Assembly (NCBI RefSeq): GCF_024294805.1
Contig: NZ_JANCLU010000012.1
Span: 1-64,000 of the forward strand
DNA from: Alsobacter ponti
GTDB taxonomy: Bacteria; Pseudomonadota; Alphaproteobacteria; Rhizobiales; Beijerinckiaceae
Direction: 5' to 3'
Length of the DNA: 64,000 bases
Made by a program: the position numbers and the translations under genes. Positions 20,007-28,611 of this stretch are shown in pieces. Each line of letters starts with the position of its first letter. Position 1 is the stretch's first letter. The notes beneath the pieces are model-generated. The model ran no database searches, was not told the origin of the DNA, and saw only the letters and a program-made list of their open reading frames with translations.

Positions 20007-20769
20007 CGGCCTGCTGCGCGGCGCCGCCGGCCAGCATGGCGTGGATGAGGTCCTGGCGGCCGTCGGTCGGCGCGGGATAGGCCGCCCGCCCGTGCCGCAG
20101 CCCCAGCGCGAGGAAGGTCTCGGCCAGCTTGTAGCTAAGCGGGCCGGGGTTCACGAGCGGCACCGGCAGTTCGCTGGCCAGGAACTCCGCCGCCTGGTGC
20201 ATGGTGGTCGAGCCGAGGCAGATGACCTCGGCGCCGTCCTCCTCGATGCATCGTTTGGCGACGGCCAGCATGCGCGGGAACACCTTGTCCTCCTTGCCGT
20301 CGAGCAGCGCGGAGAAGTCCGGCGGCTGGTCGAAGGACCGCACCGATGCGCACTGCTTCTCGAAGCCGTATTCCCGGATGGCCTTGCGGTAGCGCGGCAA
20401 AGCCGGCTCCCACTGGGCCAGCACGGAGAAGCTGGAGCCCAGCGTCAGCGCGTACAGCATGGAGGCCTTGCCCGGCGAGATCACCGGGATGTCGAGCACC
20501 GAGCGCAGCGCCGCCATGCCGGAATCGCTCATCGTGTCGATGCAGACTGCGTCGAACCCCTGCTTCTGGGCGTCCATGCCGGCTTCGAAGATGGCGAGGT
20601 CCATCAGGCTCCAGTCGTGGGGACTCATGAAGGAGGTCGGCCCCGCCGTGACCGGCCGGTAGACGAGCTCCGTGTCGGGGTCGAGCTCGACGTATTTCTG
20701 CTGCTTGCGGCGGTTCTCGATGCCCTCGGCGTCGAGCGCGAAGGGGACGATGACGAGAATGCGGGCCAT
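19984..20769 (-). CDS. Asp/Glu/hydantoin racemase-family protein lacking both catalytic cysteines (paralogue 2)
   Basis: 261 residues from ATG 20769. The two-domain Asp/Glu racemase pattern is clear: RILVIVPF at the N-terminus, AVCIDTMSDSGMAALRS (75-90) and VICLGSTTMHQAAEFL (182-197). In active racemases of this family a cysteine precedes the xDxG(L/M) loop and a second sits in the LGCxGM motif; here these places are Thr79 and Ser187. Cys76 lies three residues away and may or may not substitute. It aligns without gaps to the protein encoded just upstream (20771-21535), so the two are tandem paralogues. A role as maleate-isomerase-like, decarboxylase-like or non-racemase enzyme is possible. 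Confidence 0.8.
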   Translation of the reverse strand: MARILVIVPFALDAEGIENRRKQQKYVELDPDTELVYRPVTAGPTSFMSPHDWSLMDLAIFEAGMDAQKQGFDAVCIDTMSDSGMAALRSVLDIPVISPGKASMLYALTLGSSFSVLAQWEPALPRYRKAIREYGFEKQCASVRSFDQPPDFSALLDGKEDKVFPRMLAVAKRCIEEDGAEVICLGSTTMHQAAEFLASELPVPLVNPGPLSYKLAETFLALGLRHGRAAYPAPTDGRQDLIHAMLAGGAAQQADAAARDA

Positions 20770-20770
20770 G

Positions 20771-21535
20771 TCACGCTCCTTTCGCGGCGCCGGCCGCGCC
20801 GATGGCCCGGATCATGTCGGGCTTCGGCACGAGGGGCGCGGGGTAGGTGGCTTTTGAGTGCGTCAGCTTCAGCCGCAGGGCCGTTTCGGCGAGCCGGTAG
20901 GTGAGGGGGCCGGGATTGATGACGGGCACGGGCAGGCGCTCGGCCAAATAGGCGTGGGCCTGGTGCATGGTCGTCGAGCCGAGGATGATCGCGTCGGCCC
21001 CGTCTTCGTCGACGCAGCGCTGGGCGGCCTCGAGCAGGAGGGGGAACACGGCGTCCTCCTTGCCGGAGAGGAGCGCCTTGTTGTCCGGGCGCACCCCGAT
21101 GGAGCGGATCGAGGCGCATTTGTCGCGCATGCCCAGTTCGCCGAGCGTCTTGGCGTAGAGCGGCTTCCAGCGGTCCCACATCACCAGGATCGAGAACTTC
21201 TCCCCGAGCATCTGGGCGACGAGCATGGCGTGCCGCCCCGGGCCGATGACCGGGATGGTGAGCAATGACCTCAGCGCCGACATGCCGGAATCGCTCATCG
21301 TGTCGATGCACACGGCGTCATAGCCCTCAGCCTGCGCGTCGAGGCCGGCGTCGAGGATGGAAAAGTCCGCCAGCGTGAAATCGTGCTGGCTGGTGTAGTT
21401 GGCGGGGCCGACCCGGACGGGCCGGAAGTCGAACGCGATGTCGGGTCCGAGCTTGACGGATTTGAGCTGGTCCTTGCGGCGGCCGAGCTCTTCGTCCGTC
21501 ATCGGAAACGGGACGATGACCAGAACGCGCTTCAT
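20771..21535 (-). CDS. Asp/Glu/hydantoin racemase-family protein lacking both catalytic cysteines (paralogue 1)
   Basis: 254 residues from ATG 21535. It starts RVLVIVPF and has the same altered motifs as its neighbour: AVCIDTMSDSGMSALRS (75-90) and AIILGSTTMHQAHAYL (182-197), with Thr79 and Ser187 where catalytic cysteines are expected. The sequence NPGPLTYRLAETALRL near the C-terminus is typical of the family's last helix. The stop is one base from the next gene's start, so translation is coupled. Retention of two copies with the same substitutions suggests a shared, specialised activity or a heteromer, which is inference. Confidence 0.8.
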   Translation of the reverse strand: MKRVLVIVPFPMTDEELGRRKDQLKSVKLGPDIAFDFRPVRVGPANYTSQHDFTLADFSILDAGLDAQAEGYDAVCIDTMSDSGMSALRSLLTIPVIGPGRHAMLVAQMLGEKFSILVMWDRWKPLYAKTLGELGMRDKCASIRSIGVRPDNKALLSGKEDAVFPLLLEAAQRCVDEDGADAIILGSTTMHQAHAYLAERLPVPVINPGPLTYRLAETALRLKLTHSKATYPAPLVPKPDMIRAIGAAGAAKGA

Positions 21536-21567
21536 GGCTTCAAGTCCTCCGTGTGGTCGTGCGCTCG

Positions 21568-22965
21568 TCACGCGGCTGCCCGCCGCGCGGCGGACTGGCC
21601 GGCGATGCGGCCGAGGACGGTCGCCGCGAGAAGGCCGTTGCCGGACATGTAGCCCCATGACGACGGGCCCGAGAGGCCTCGCGCGGCGCCCCCGCCGGCG
21701 AACAGGTTGGGCAGGGGCGACCCGTCGGCGCGTAGCACCCGGGCCTGCGTGTCGATGACGAGCCCGCCCTGCGTGTGGAACAGCGCGCCGTTCACCTTCG
21801 CCGCGAGATAGGGCGGGGCGAGCGGCGGCTGCGTCGTGAAGTCGCGGCCCAGCGGGTCGGACGCCTCGCCGGCCGCGTAGCGGCGCACCTCGTCCAGCGT
21901 CCGGCGCAGCGCCTCGAGCGGCAGTTCGGTGAGCGCCGCCAGTTCCTCCAGATTGTCCGCCCGCTTGATCGCGCCGAGCTTCTTGATCTCGCGATAGTCG
22001 TGGAAGCCGAGGGCGGGCTTTTCGCAGCGCTCGTCGAAAATGTCCCAGGCCACGCGGCCCGGCTGCTTGATGACCTCCTCGGCGTGCTCCGAGTAGCCGC
22101 GCATCTCGTTGGCGAAGCGTTCCCCGTTGAGGTTCACCTGGATGCCGCCCTGGGTGATGACGGCCCAGGTGAGCGGAAGGCCGTGGGGGTGGGCGACCGA
22201 GCCGTGGCCCTGGAAGCTGCCCATGTCGCCGAGCGCCGCGCCCAGCGCGCTGCCCCAGGTCACGGCGTCGCCGGTGTTGGAGGTATGGCCGCAATATTCC
22301 GCGTCGGCCATCTCCCGGATGTAGGTCGCCACCATGGCGGGATTGCCGCCGAAGCCGTTGCAGGCGAGCACCAGCGCCTCGCACCCGACGGTCTCGACTT
22401 CGCCGTTCGGCCGGCGGAAGCCGACGCCCACGACACGCCCGCTCTCGTCGGCGTACAGGTCCTCGACCGACGCGCTGGTGATGATGTCGATGCCGGCGCG
22501 CTCTGCCGCGGCGAGCAGGGACTGCTCCAGGTCGGCCCCGGTCTGGCTGACCGGCCCGTGCATGCGAAGGCGCGAATGGCCGGGATAGTAGAAGCCGTCG
22601 AGCAGATGCAGCTCGACCGCGTGCCGGTCCGCCAGCCAGTCGATGGTCGGGCCGGAGGCCTCGGCGACGGCGCGGACGATGGCCGGATCGCTCTTCCCCT
22701 TGGCCTTCGCGGTCAGGTCGGCGGCGAAGATCTCCGGCGTGTCGTCGATGCCTTTTTCCTTCTGGAACCGCGTTCCCGCCGCCGGGATCAGTCCGGCCGA
22801 CAGGGACGTGCTGCCGGTCGGGCGCTCGTCGCGTTCCAGCACGAGAACGTCGGCCCCTTCATCCTTGGCCGCGAGGGCGGCTGTCAGGCCGCAGGCCCCC
22901 GCGCCGATGACGACGACGGGCACGGTGAAGTCGAACTGGACCTCTTTGGCGGAGTGGACGGGCAT
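21568..22965 (-). CDS. FAD-dependent oxidoreductase, fumarate-reductase/succinate-dehydrogenase flavoprotein family
   Basis: 465 residues from ATG 22965. The dinucleotide-binding motif VVVIGAGACGLTAALAAKDEGADVLVLER is at residues 16-45. GSTSLSAGLIPAAGTRFQ follows, where family members contact FAD. The C-terminal FAD segment is LFAGGGAARGLSGPSSWGYMSGNGL, and GGLVIDTQARVL precedes it. The length fits the FAD_binding_2 family without a cytochrome or N-terminal flavocytochrome domain; tricarballylate dehydrogenase and 3-ketosteroid dehydrogenase types are relatives. No signal peptide, so cytoplasmic. It lies between the PrpB-type lyase and racemase-family genes and probably introduces or removes a C=C bond in a di- or tricarboxylate intermediate. 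Confidence 0.88.
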   Translation of the reverse strand: MPVHSAKEVQFDFTVPVVVIGAGACGLTAALAAKDEGADVLVLERDERPTGSTSLSAGLIPAAGTRFQKEKGIDDTPEIFAADLTAKAKGKSDPAIVRAVAEASGPTIDWLADRHAVELHLLDGFYYPGHSRLRMHGPVSQTGADLEQSLLAAAERAGIDIITSASVEDLYADESGRVVGVGFRRPNGEVETVGCEALVLACNGFGGNPAMVATYIREMADAEYCGHTSNTGDAVTWGSALGAALGDMGSFQGHGSVAHPHGLPLTWAVITQGGIQVNLNGERFANEMRGYSEHAEEVIKQPGRVAWDIFDERCEKPALGFHDYREIKKLGAIKRADNLEELAALTELPLEALRRTLDEVRRYAAGEASDPLGRDFTTQPPLAPPYLAAKVNGALFHTQGGLVIDTQARVLRADGSPLPNLFAGGGAARGLSGPSSWGYMSGNGLLAATVLGRIAGQSAARRAAA

Positions 22966-23023
22966 TGCTGCTTTCCGGTGTGGGTGGGTCGACGGGCCGG
23001 ACGCCGGCCCGGATGGGATCGGC

Positions 23024-23908
23024 TCAGTAGTTGGCGCGGGCTTCCTCGGGCACGCCGTAGCGCTCCTCGAGTTCGCGCACCTCCTGCATGCCGACGAGGT
23101 CGAAGAACTGCTGGAACGAGGGCACCTGGGGAGCGATGCTGGCGATCGTTTCCTCCTCGCGCAGCGTGGTGAGCACGCCCTCGGCCGCCTTGATCGCAGC
23201 GAGCATCAGCCAGTTCGGATAGATGATGATCTTGAAGCCGAGCGCCTCGATCTCGGACTTCTTCAGGAACGGCGTCTTGCCGCTCGTCGCCATGTTGTAG
23301 AGCGAGGGGAAGCGCAGGCGCTCGTTGATCGGCTTCAGATGCTCCGCGCCCGGCGACTCGACGAACAGAACGTCGGCCCCCGCCTCCCGGTACATCTCCG
23401 CCCGTTCGAGCGCCGCGTCGAGCCCGTGCAGCGCGAGGGCGTCCGTGCGGGCGATCAGGACGAAATCGGGGTCGGTCCGCGCGTCCGTGGCGGCTTTGAT
23501 TTTGGCGACCATGTCGGCCGCCGGGATCAGCTGCTTGCCCGCGAGGTGGCCGCAGCGCTTGGGAAGAACCTGGTCCTCGATGTGGATGGCGGCGACGCCG
23601 GCGCGCTCGTAAAGCTGCACGGTGCGGCGCACATTCAGCGGGCCGCCATAGCCGTTGTCGGCGTCCGCGATCAAAGGGATGTCGCTGACCGCGGCGATGC
23701 GCGCCGCGTTGTCGACCATTTCCGTCAGGGTGAGCAGGCCGACATCCGGCATGCCCAGCCGGGCCGCCGACGTCCCCGCGCCCGTCATGTACATGGCCGC
23801 GAAGCCGTGCTTGGCGACGATGCGCGCGAACAGCGGATCGACCACGCCCGGCGCCATGACGGCTCCCGGAGCGGCGATCAGCTCGCGCAGCTTGGTCGTG
23901 GTTCTCAT
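23024..23908 (-). CDS. Isocitrate lyase/PEP mutase superfamily lyase (PrpB / dimethylmalate-lyase-like)
   Basis: 294 residues from ATG 23908, the usual length for 2-methylisocitrate lyase and 2,3-dimethylmalate lyase. The metal-binding stretch PLIADADNGYGGPLNVRRTV and the signature IEDQVLPKRCGH are intact; the cysteine in KRCGH is the catalytic base in lyases of this superfamily, so a lyase rather than a phosphomutase is expected. Other landmarks are VLIARTDALA and GADVLFVESPG. Such enzymes cleave 2-hydroxy-dicarboxylates into pyruvate (or glyoxylate) plus a second acid. In this cluster it would act after the LeuCD-like hydratase. Exact substrate unknown; oxaloacetate decarboxylase-type activity is a possible alternative. 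Confidence 0.88.
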   Translation of the reverse strand: MRTTTKLRELIAAPGAVMAPGVVDPLFARIVAKHGFAAMYMTGAGTSAARLGMPDVGLLTLTEMVDNAARIAAVSDIPLIADADNGYGGPLNVRRTVQLYERAGVAAIHIEDQVLPKRCGHLAGKQLIPAADMVAKIKAATDARTDPDFVLIARTDALALHGLDAALERAEMYREAGADVLFVESPGAEHLKPINERLRFPSLYNMATSGKTPFLKKSEIEALGFKIIIYPNWLMLAAIKAAEGVLTTLREEETIASIAPQVPSFQQFFDLVGMQEVRELEERYGVPEEARANY

Positions 23909-23951
23909 CTCGCGTTCCTCTCAGGCTTTGTCGGGGCGCCCGCCGGTCGCC

Positions 23952-24653
23952 CTAGAGTCCCAGATAGGTCTGGCGCAGGCGCGGGTCGGCCAGCATGTCG
24001 GCCGCCGCGCCTTCGAGCGCGAAGCGCCCCTGTTCGAGCACGTAGGCGCGCGTCGCGATGCCGAGCGACTGCACGACGTTCTGCTCGACGAGCAGGATGG
24101 ACAGGCCCTCGCGGTTGATGCGCTGGACCAGGTTGAACATCTCCTCGACCATCAGCGGGGAGAGGCCGAGCGAGGGTTCGTCCAGGATCAACAGGAGAGG
24201 TTCGGCCATCAGCCCGCGGCCGATGGCCAGCATCTGCTGTTCGCCCCCGGAGAGCGTTCCGGCCAGTTGCCCCAGCCGCTCGCGCAGGCGCGGGAACGTG
24301 TCGCAGATATGCTCGAAATTCGATTTCATGCGCGCCCCGGCGCGCCGATAGGCCCCGAGCTCGAGGTTTTCCCGCACCGTGAGGTTGGGGAAGATCCGAC
24401 GGCCCTCCGGCACCTGCGACAGCCCGGCGGCGACGATGGCGCTCGGCGAGGCGCCGGTGATGTCGGCCCCCATGAAGCGCACGCTGCCGGCGCGCGGCTT
24501 CACGATGCCGCTGAGGACGTTGTTGAGGGTGGACTTGCCGACTCCGTTCGAGCCGAGCACGGCGACGATCTCGCCGGATGCGATGGACATGCTGACGCCC
24601 TGAAGGACGTCCATAGGGCCGTAGCCGGCCACGATGCCGGCGACCTCAAGCAT
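23952..24653 (-). CDS. livF: Branched-chain amino-acid-type ABC transporter ATPase LivF
   Basis: 233 residues from ATG 24653. Walker A GSNGVGKSTLNN, the LivF-typical QVPEGRRIFPNLTVRENLELGAY, signature TLSGGEQQMLAIGRGL, Walker B LLLILDEPSLGLSP, and ILLVEQNV before the H-loop region. The gene overlaps livG by 8 nt and is the last transporter gene of the cluster. In this context the transporter probably imports the cluster's substrate rather than leucine. Confidence 0.94.
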   Translation of the reverse strand: MLEVAGIVAGYGPMDVLQGVSMSIASGEIVAVLGSNGVGKSTLNNVLSGIVKPRAGSVRFMGADITGASPSAIVAAGLSQVPEGRRIFPNLTVRENLELGAYRRAGARMKSNFEHICDTFPRLRERLGQLAGTLSGGEQQMLAIGRGLMAEPLLLILDEPSLGLSPLMVEEMFNLVQRINREGLSILLVEQNVVQSLGIATRAYVLEQGRFALEGAAADMLADPRLRQTYLGL

Positions 24654-25386
24654 GCGCGCCCCCCTTCAGGCGCTCGGCCGCGCCATGGCCGAGATAGGCC
24701 TCGATGACGGTGGGATCGGCGACGAGCTGCTTCGGCGTTCCGTGCGCGATCATCTTGCCCTGGTTCAGGACATAGGCTTCCTCGGAGAGGCTCATGACCG
24801 CCTGCATGACATGCTCGATGAGGAGAATGGTGACGCCGGAATCGCGGATCTGGCGAATGGTGGCGACGATCTCGACGATCTCGCTGGGGATCAGCCCGGC
24901 CATCACCTCGTCGAGCAGCAGCAGCTTCGCCTCGGTGGCCAGGGCGCGGGCCAGTTCGAGGCGCTTGCGGCCGGCCACCGTCAGCGATTGCGCCGACTGG
25001 TCGAGCATGCGGCCCATGCCGACCTGCTCGGCGACGAGGCGCGCGCGCTCCAGCGCATCCGCCCGGCTGCGATGGTGCAGGTGCGCGCCGACCGCGATGT
25101 TCTCGAGCACCGTGAGTCCGGCGAAGGGCTGGACGATCTGGAAGGTGCGGGTCAGGCCGAGCCGGCAGATGGCGTGAGGCGGCAGGCCGGCGATCTCCTG
25201 TCCCTCGAAGGTGATGCTGCCCGCGTCGGGGGTCAGAAAGCCGCCGATCATGGCGAACAGGGTCGTCTTGCCCGCCCCGTTGGGGCCGATCAGGGCGACG
25301 ATCCGCCCCTGCTCCAGGGTGAGCGATGCGTCGTTGACGGCGACGAGGCCGCCGAAACGCTTCGTGACGTTGGCGACGCGCAGCAT
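24646..25386 (-). CDS. livG: Branched-chain amino-acid-type ABC transporter ATPase LivG
   Basis: 246 residues from ATG 25386. Walker A GPNGAGKTTLFAM, the LivG-typical GLTRTFQIVQPFAGLTVLEN, Walker B LLLLDEVMAGL, and LLIEHVMQAVM. The signature motif is SLTVAGRKRLELARAL, a degenerate form of LSGGQ that is common in LivG. Its ATG shares one base with the livM stop (TGATG). Confidence 0.93.
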   Translation of the reverse strand: MLRVANVTKRFGGLVAVNDASLTLEQGRIVALIGPNGAGKTTLFAMIGGFLTPDAGSITFEGQEIAGLPPHAICRLGLTRTFQIVQPFAGLTVLENIAVGAHLHHRSRADALERARLVAEQVGMGRMLDQSAQSLTVAGRKRLELARALATEAKLLLLDEVMAGLIPSEIVEIVATIRQIRDSGVTILLIEHVMQAVMSLSEEAYVLNQGKMIAHGTPKQLVADPTVIEAYLGHGAAERLKGGAHA

Positions 25387-26375
25387 CAGCGCGCCTCCTT
25401 CATCGAGGCCGCCGGCGCGCGCCGGGGCAGGCGAACGCGACGCGCCAGCCCCACGAGGCCGTCGGGCAAATAGCGCAGGATCACCAGCAGGACGACTCCG
25501 TACAGGACGAGGTTGAGCCCGGGCGCGCCGCTCACGAGCTCCTTGGCGCTCTCGCCGAGAAGATGGAGGGCCAGCGTACCGACGAGCGGGCCCCACAGTG
25601 TGCCCGAGCCGCCGATCATCGGCCCGAGAAGCGCCTCCACGGACATGCTCGCCCCGTAGGCGATCTGCGAGTCCACGAAGAGGAAGGTCTGGAGATAGGC
25701 GACGCCGGCGGTTCCGGCGATGGCGCCGGAGAGCACCATGGCCAGCACCTTGGTTCGGAACGTGTCGATGCCCAGCGCCTTGGCGGCCTCCTCGTTCTCA
25801 CGGATCGCGATGAGGTAGGCCCCGAAGCGCGAGCGCTGCATCCAGGCCGTCACCAGCATGCCGAGCGCCACCAGCGCCAGCGCCAGGGTGTAGGTCGAGA
25901 CGCGGCTCGCGAACTGGAGGTTCTCGACGCCCGCCTTGTACGGCACCAGGATGCCCTGGCCGCCGCCCGTGATCGAGAACGAGCTGGCGAGAATGCGCAG
26001 CACCTCGGCGAAGGCGAGGGTGACAAGCGCGAAGTAGGAGCCCTTCAGCCCATAGCGGAAGGACAGCGCGCCGATGACGCCGGCGACCAGCGCCGCCGCG
26101 GCGATCGCCAGCGGAGCGGCCAGCCACGGGTTGACGCCCAGGCGCACCTGAAGGATCGCGGTCACGAAGGCCCCGGTTCCGAACAGGGCGGCATGGCCGA
26201 AGGACATCTGGCCGCCATAGCCGCCGGTGATGTTCCACGCGATGCTGAGCACCGTGACGATCAGGGCGTTGATCGTGAAGCCGAGCCAGACATCCGAAGG
26301 AAGGGCGTACAGCGCCAGGAGGTAGGCGCACACCGCGCCGTAGAGAACCCACTCGCCGAGCGTCGCGTGTTTCAT
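25386..26375 (-). CDS. livM: Branched-chain amino-acid-type ABC transporter permease LivM
   Basis: 329 residues from ATG 26375. The conserved LivM block WNITGGYGGQMSFGHAALFGTGAF is near residue 50, followed by FRYGLKGSYFALVTLAFAEV and the cytoplasmic loop IRENEEAAKALGID that couples to the ATPases. Eight or more hydrophobic segments are visible. It overlaps livH by 4 nt (ATGA) and livG by 1 nt. Confidence 0.94.
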   Translation of the reverse strand: MKHATLGEWVLYGAVCAYLLALYALPSDVWLGFTINALIVTVLSIAWNITGGYGGQMSFGHAALFGTGAFVTAILQVRLGVNPWLAAPLAIAAAALVAGVIGALSFRYGLKGSYFALVTLAFAEVLRILASSFSITGGGQGILVPYKAGVENLQFASRVSTYTLALALVALGMLVTAWMQRSRFGAYLIAIRENEEAAKALGIDTFRTKVLAMVLSGAIAGTAGVAYLQTFLFVDSQIAYGASMSVEALLGPMIGGSGTLWGPLVGTLALHLLGESAKELVSGAPGLNLVLYGVVLLVILRYLPDGLVGLARRVRLPRRAPAASMKEAR

Positions 26376-27241
26376 GCGGTGCGTTGTCCGAACAGGCCTG
26401 CCGGCCGAAACAGCAGGATGAGGATGAAGGCGACGAAGATGCCGATCTGCCCCAGCGTTTCGCCGAGGAACAGGCCGCAGAGGGCCTCGATGACGCCGAG
26501 CAGCAGTCCGCTCACCAGCGCGCCGGCGAAGCTGCCCATGCCGCCCAGCACCACGGTGGTGAACGCCACGAGGACGAAGGCGTAGCCGACCTGCGGGGTG
26601 ACGTAGAAGGTGGGGATCAGCAGGCAGGCGGCGACCGCCACGCAGGCCGTCCCGATGCCGAAGCAGACGGCGTAGGTCTGCTCGACCTCGATGCCGACCA
26701 GCTGCGCCCCGCGCTTCTCGATGGCCACGGCGCGGATGGCCTTGCCGATCCGCGTGCGGTTGATGACGAGCCACAGGATCGCGGCGCACAGCATCGCGGC
26801 GAAGAAGGCGATGACCTTGGGCAGCGGAATGAAGGCGGGGCCGACCTCCACCATCGTATAGGCGTAGGAGACGGCCACCGTGCGCGTGTTCGAGGTCCAG
26901 AAATAGAGCGCCAGATTGTCGAAGACGATCGAAAGCGCCAGCGTCACGAGCAGGACGTTCTGCTCCTTGCCGCCCGAGAAGGGGGCGATCACGCCCCGCT
27001 GCAGGGCGTAGCCCAGCACGAAGAAGAGAGGCGCGATGATCGGAATCGCGAGATAGGGGTCGAACCCCAGCCAGACATGCAGGAAGTAGACGCCGTACAA
27101 CGCCAGCATGAGCAGGCTGCCGTGGGCGAAATTGATGATGTGCAGGACGCCGTAGATCAGCGTCAGGCCGAGCGCCACGAGCGCGTAGATCGCTCCTGTC
27201 GTCAGGCCGCCGAGCATGGCGGGAAGGATAAGTGCGGACAT
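26372..27241 (-). CDS. livH: Branched-chain amino-acid-type ABC transporter permease LivH
   Basis: 289 residues from ATG 27241. The N-terminal pattern GLTTGAIYALVALGLTLIYGVLHIINFAHG is diagnostic of LivH. Further landmarks are RAVAIEKRGAQLVGIEVEQ (ATPase-contacting loop) and VLGGMGSFAGALVSGLLLGV. The protein is almost entirely hydrophobic with about eight membrane segments. It lies 65 nt after livK. Confidence 0.95.
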   Translation of the reverse strand: MSALILPAMLGGLTTGAIYALVALGLTLIYGVLHIINFAHGSLLMLALYGVYFLHVWLGFDPYLAIPIIAPLFFVLGYALQRGVIAPFSGGKEQNVLLVTLALSIVFDNLALYFWTSNTRTVAVSYAYTMVEVGPAFIPLPKVIAFFAAMLCAAILWLVINRTRIGKAIRAVAIEKRGAQLVGIEVEQTYAVCFGIGTACVAVAACLLIPTFYVTPQVGYAFVLVAFTTVVLGGMGSFAGALVSGLLLGVIEALCGLFLGETLGQIGIFVAFILILLFRPAGLFGQRTA

Positions 27242-27306
27242 GGACGGAGCTTCCCGCTTGGGAGCGTCCGCGGGCGGCTAGCGCCCGCGGAGCATGGAAA
27301 GACGCC

Positions 27307-28554
27307 TCAGCCGCGAGGAGGCATCGGGAAGACGGCCTCCGCCGTGGCGTATTCCTTGGGGAAGACCAGCTCGATCTTGTCTCCCCGGATCTGCGTGTTG
27401 ACCGGCTGCGCGCCTTCGTTGTTGCCGTTCACGAACTTCGTGGGTCCGTAAGGCATGATCGAGCCGGAGTAGGTGGAGGAGGCCAGCGCCTCGATCATCT
27501 TCTCGCGGTCGCCCGACTTGGCGCGTTCCAGCGAGTCGGCGATCAGCTGGATGCAGGCATAGGCGACCATGATGTCGTAGGTCATGTCCAGCTTCGCCTC
27601 GGCCGCCTTCTTGGCCAGGGCCTGCGACTCGGGCTTGCGCGGGTCGTACCAGTGATTGCAGTCCATGACGTACTGGGCCGCGTCGTTCTGCTCGCGCACG
27701 AACTTGATGTTGGACGCGCCGCCACCGAGGATCGAGTAGATCGCCTTCGTCTCCACGCGCTGCTGCCGCAGCGCCATCGCGAACAGCGTGTACTCGTTGA
27801 TGTAGTTGGACGGGATGATCATGTCCGGCTTCGCCGCCTTCACGCGCAGCGCGATGTTGGTGAAGTCGCGCTGCGGCGTGGGGTGGCTGATCGTCTCCAC
27901 CACCTGGATGCCCATTCCCGGCAGACGCTCGTTGAGCAGCTTGGCGAGGCCGGAGCCGAACGGGCCGTCCTCGTGGACGATGGCCGCCGTCTTCACCGGG
28001 TTGCCGGCGTTGGCGTTGAGCGTCTTCAGGTTCTCGAGCGCGGTGGAGGTGCACTTGTTCACGCCGGGCGTGAAGCGGAACACGTTCTTGAGGCCGCGTT
28101 CCACGACCTGCTCGGCGGTGCCCACGTCGAACACCTGGGCGAGGTTGTACCGCGCCGCCGCCTGCGAGCTGGCGAGGCCGAGCGCGCTGGCCTGGCAGCC
28201 GATGAACACGGACACGCCGGCCTGCGCGAGCTTGTCGACTTCCGCCGCCGCGACCTCGGGACGCGACTGCGCGTCGGCCACGACGGGCTCGAGCTTCGCG
28301 CCGCCCATGCTCTTGATGCCGCCGGCCGCGTTGATCGCGTCGATGGCGAACTGCGCGCCGGCGCGGGCCTGCGTGCCGTTGTAGGAGAGGGCGCCCGTCA
28401 GGGGCTCCAGGATGCCGATCTTCACCGTCGGCGTCTGCGCGCGCAGCACGGTCGGCGCTCCGATCAAGCCGACCGCGGTCGACGCCGCGCCGGCCTTCAG
28501 CAGATTGCGGCGGCTGATGGCGGAAGTCGTCCAGTTTTCGTCCCGAGATGTCAT
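27307..28554 (-). CDS. livK: Branched-chain amino-acid-type ABC transporter substrate-binding protein
   Basis: 415 residues from ATG 28554. A Tat-type signal is present (SRRNLLKAGAASTAVGLIG), ending near LRAQTP. The body is a Peripla_BP_6 protein: VKIGILEPLTGALSYNG, AIDAINAAGGI, VVADAQSRPEVAAAEVDKL, and FRFTPGVNKCTS. Proteins of this family bind amino acids, amides, urea and aromatic acids, so its name does not fix the ligand. The gene separates the hydrolase/dehydratase half of the cluster from the transporter half, 57 nt below the leuD-like stop. Confidence 0.93.
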   Translation of the reverse strand: MTSRDENWTTSAISRRNLLKAGAASTAVGLIGAPTVLRAQTPTVKIGILEPLTGALSYNGTQARAGAQFAIDAINAAGGIKSMGGAKLEPVVADAQSRPEVAAAEVDKLAQAGVSVFIGCQASALGLASSQAAARYNLAQVFDVGTAEQVVERGLKNVFRFTPGVNKCTSTALENLKTLNANAGNPVKTAAIVHEDGPFGSGLAKLLNERLPGMGIQVVETISHPTPQRDFTNIALRVKAAKPDMIIPSNYINEYTLFAMALRQQRVETKAIYSILGGGASNIKFVREQNDAAQYVMDCNHWYDPRKPESQALAKKAAEAKLDMTYDIMVAYACIQLIADSLERAKSGDREKMIEALASSTYSGSIMPYGPTKFVNGNNEGAQPVNTQIRGDKIELVFPKEYATAEAVFPMPPRG

Positions 28555-28611
28555 TGTCTTCCCTTCCCTTGTTTCACTGTGTTGCAGCGAGAGTGTCCGC
28601 GGTGATTGGGC

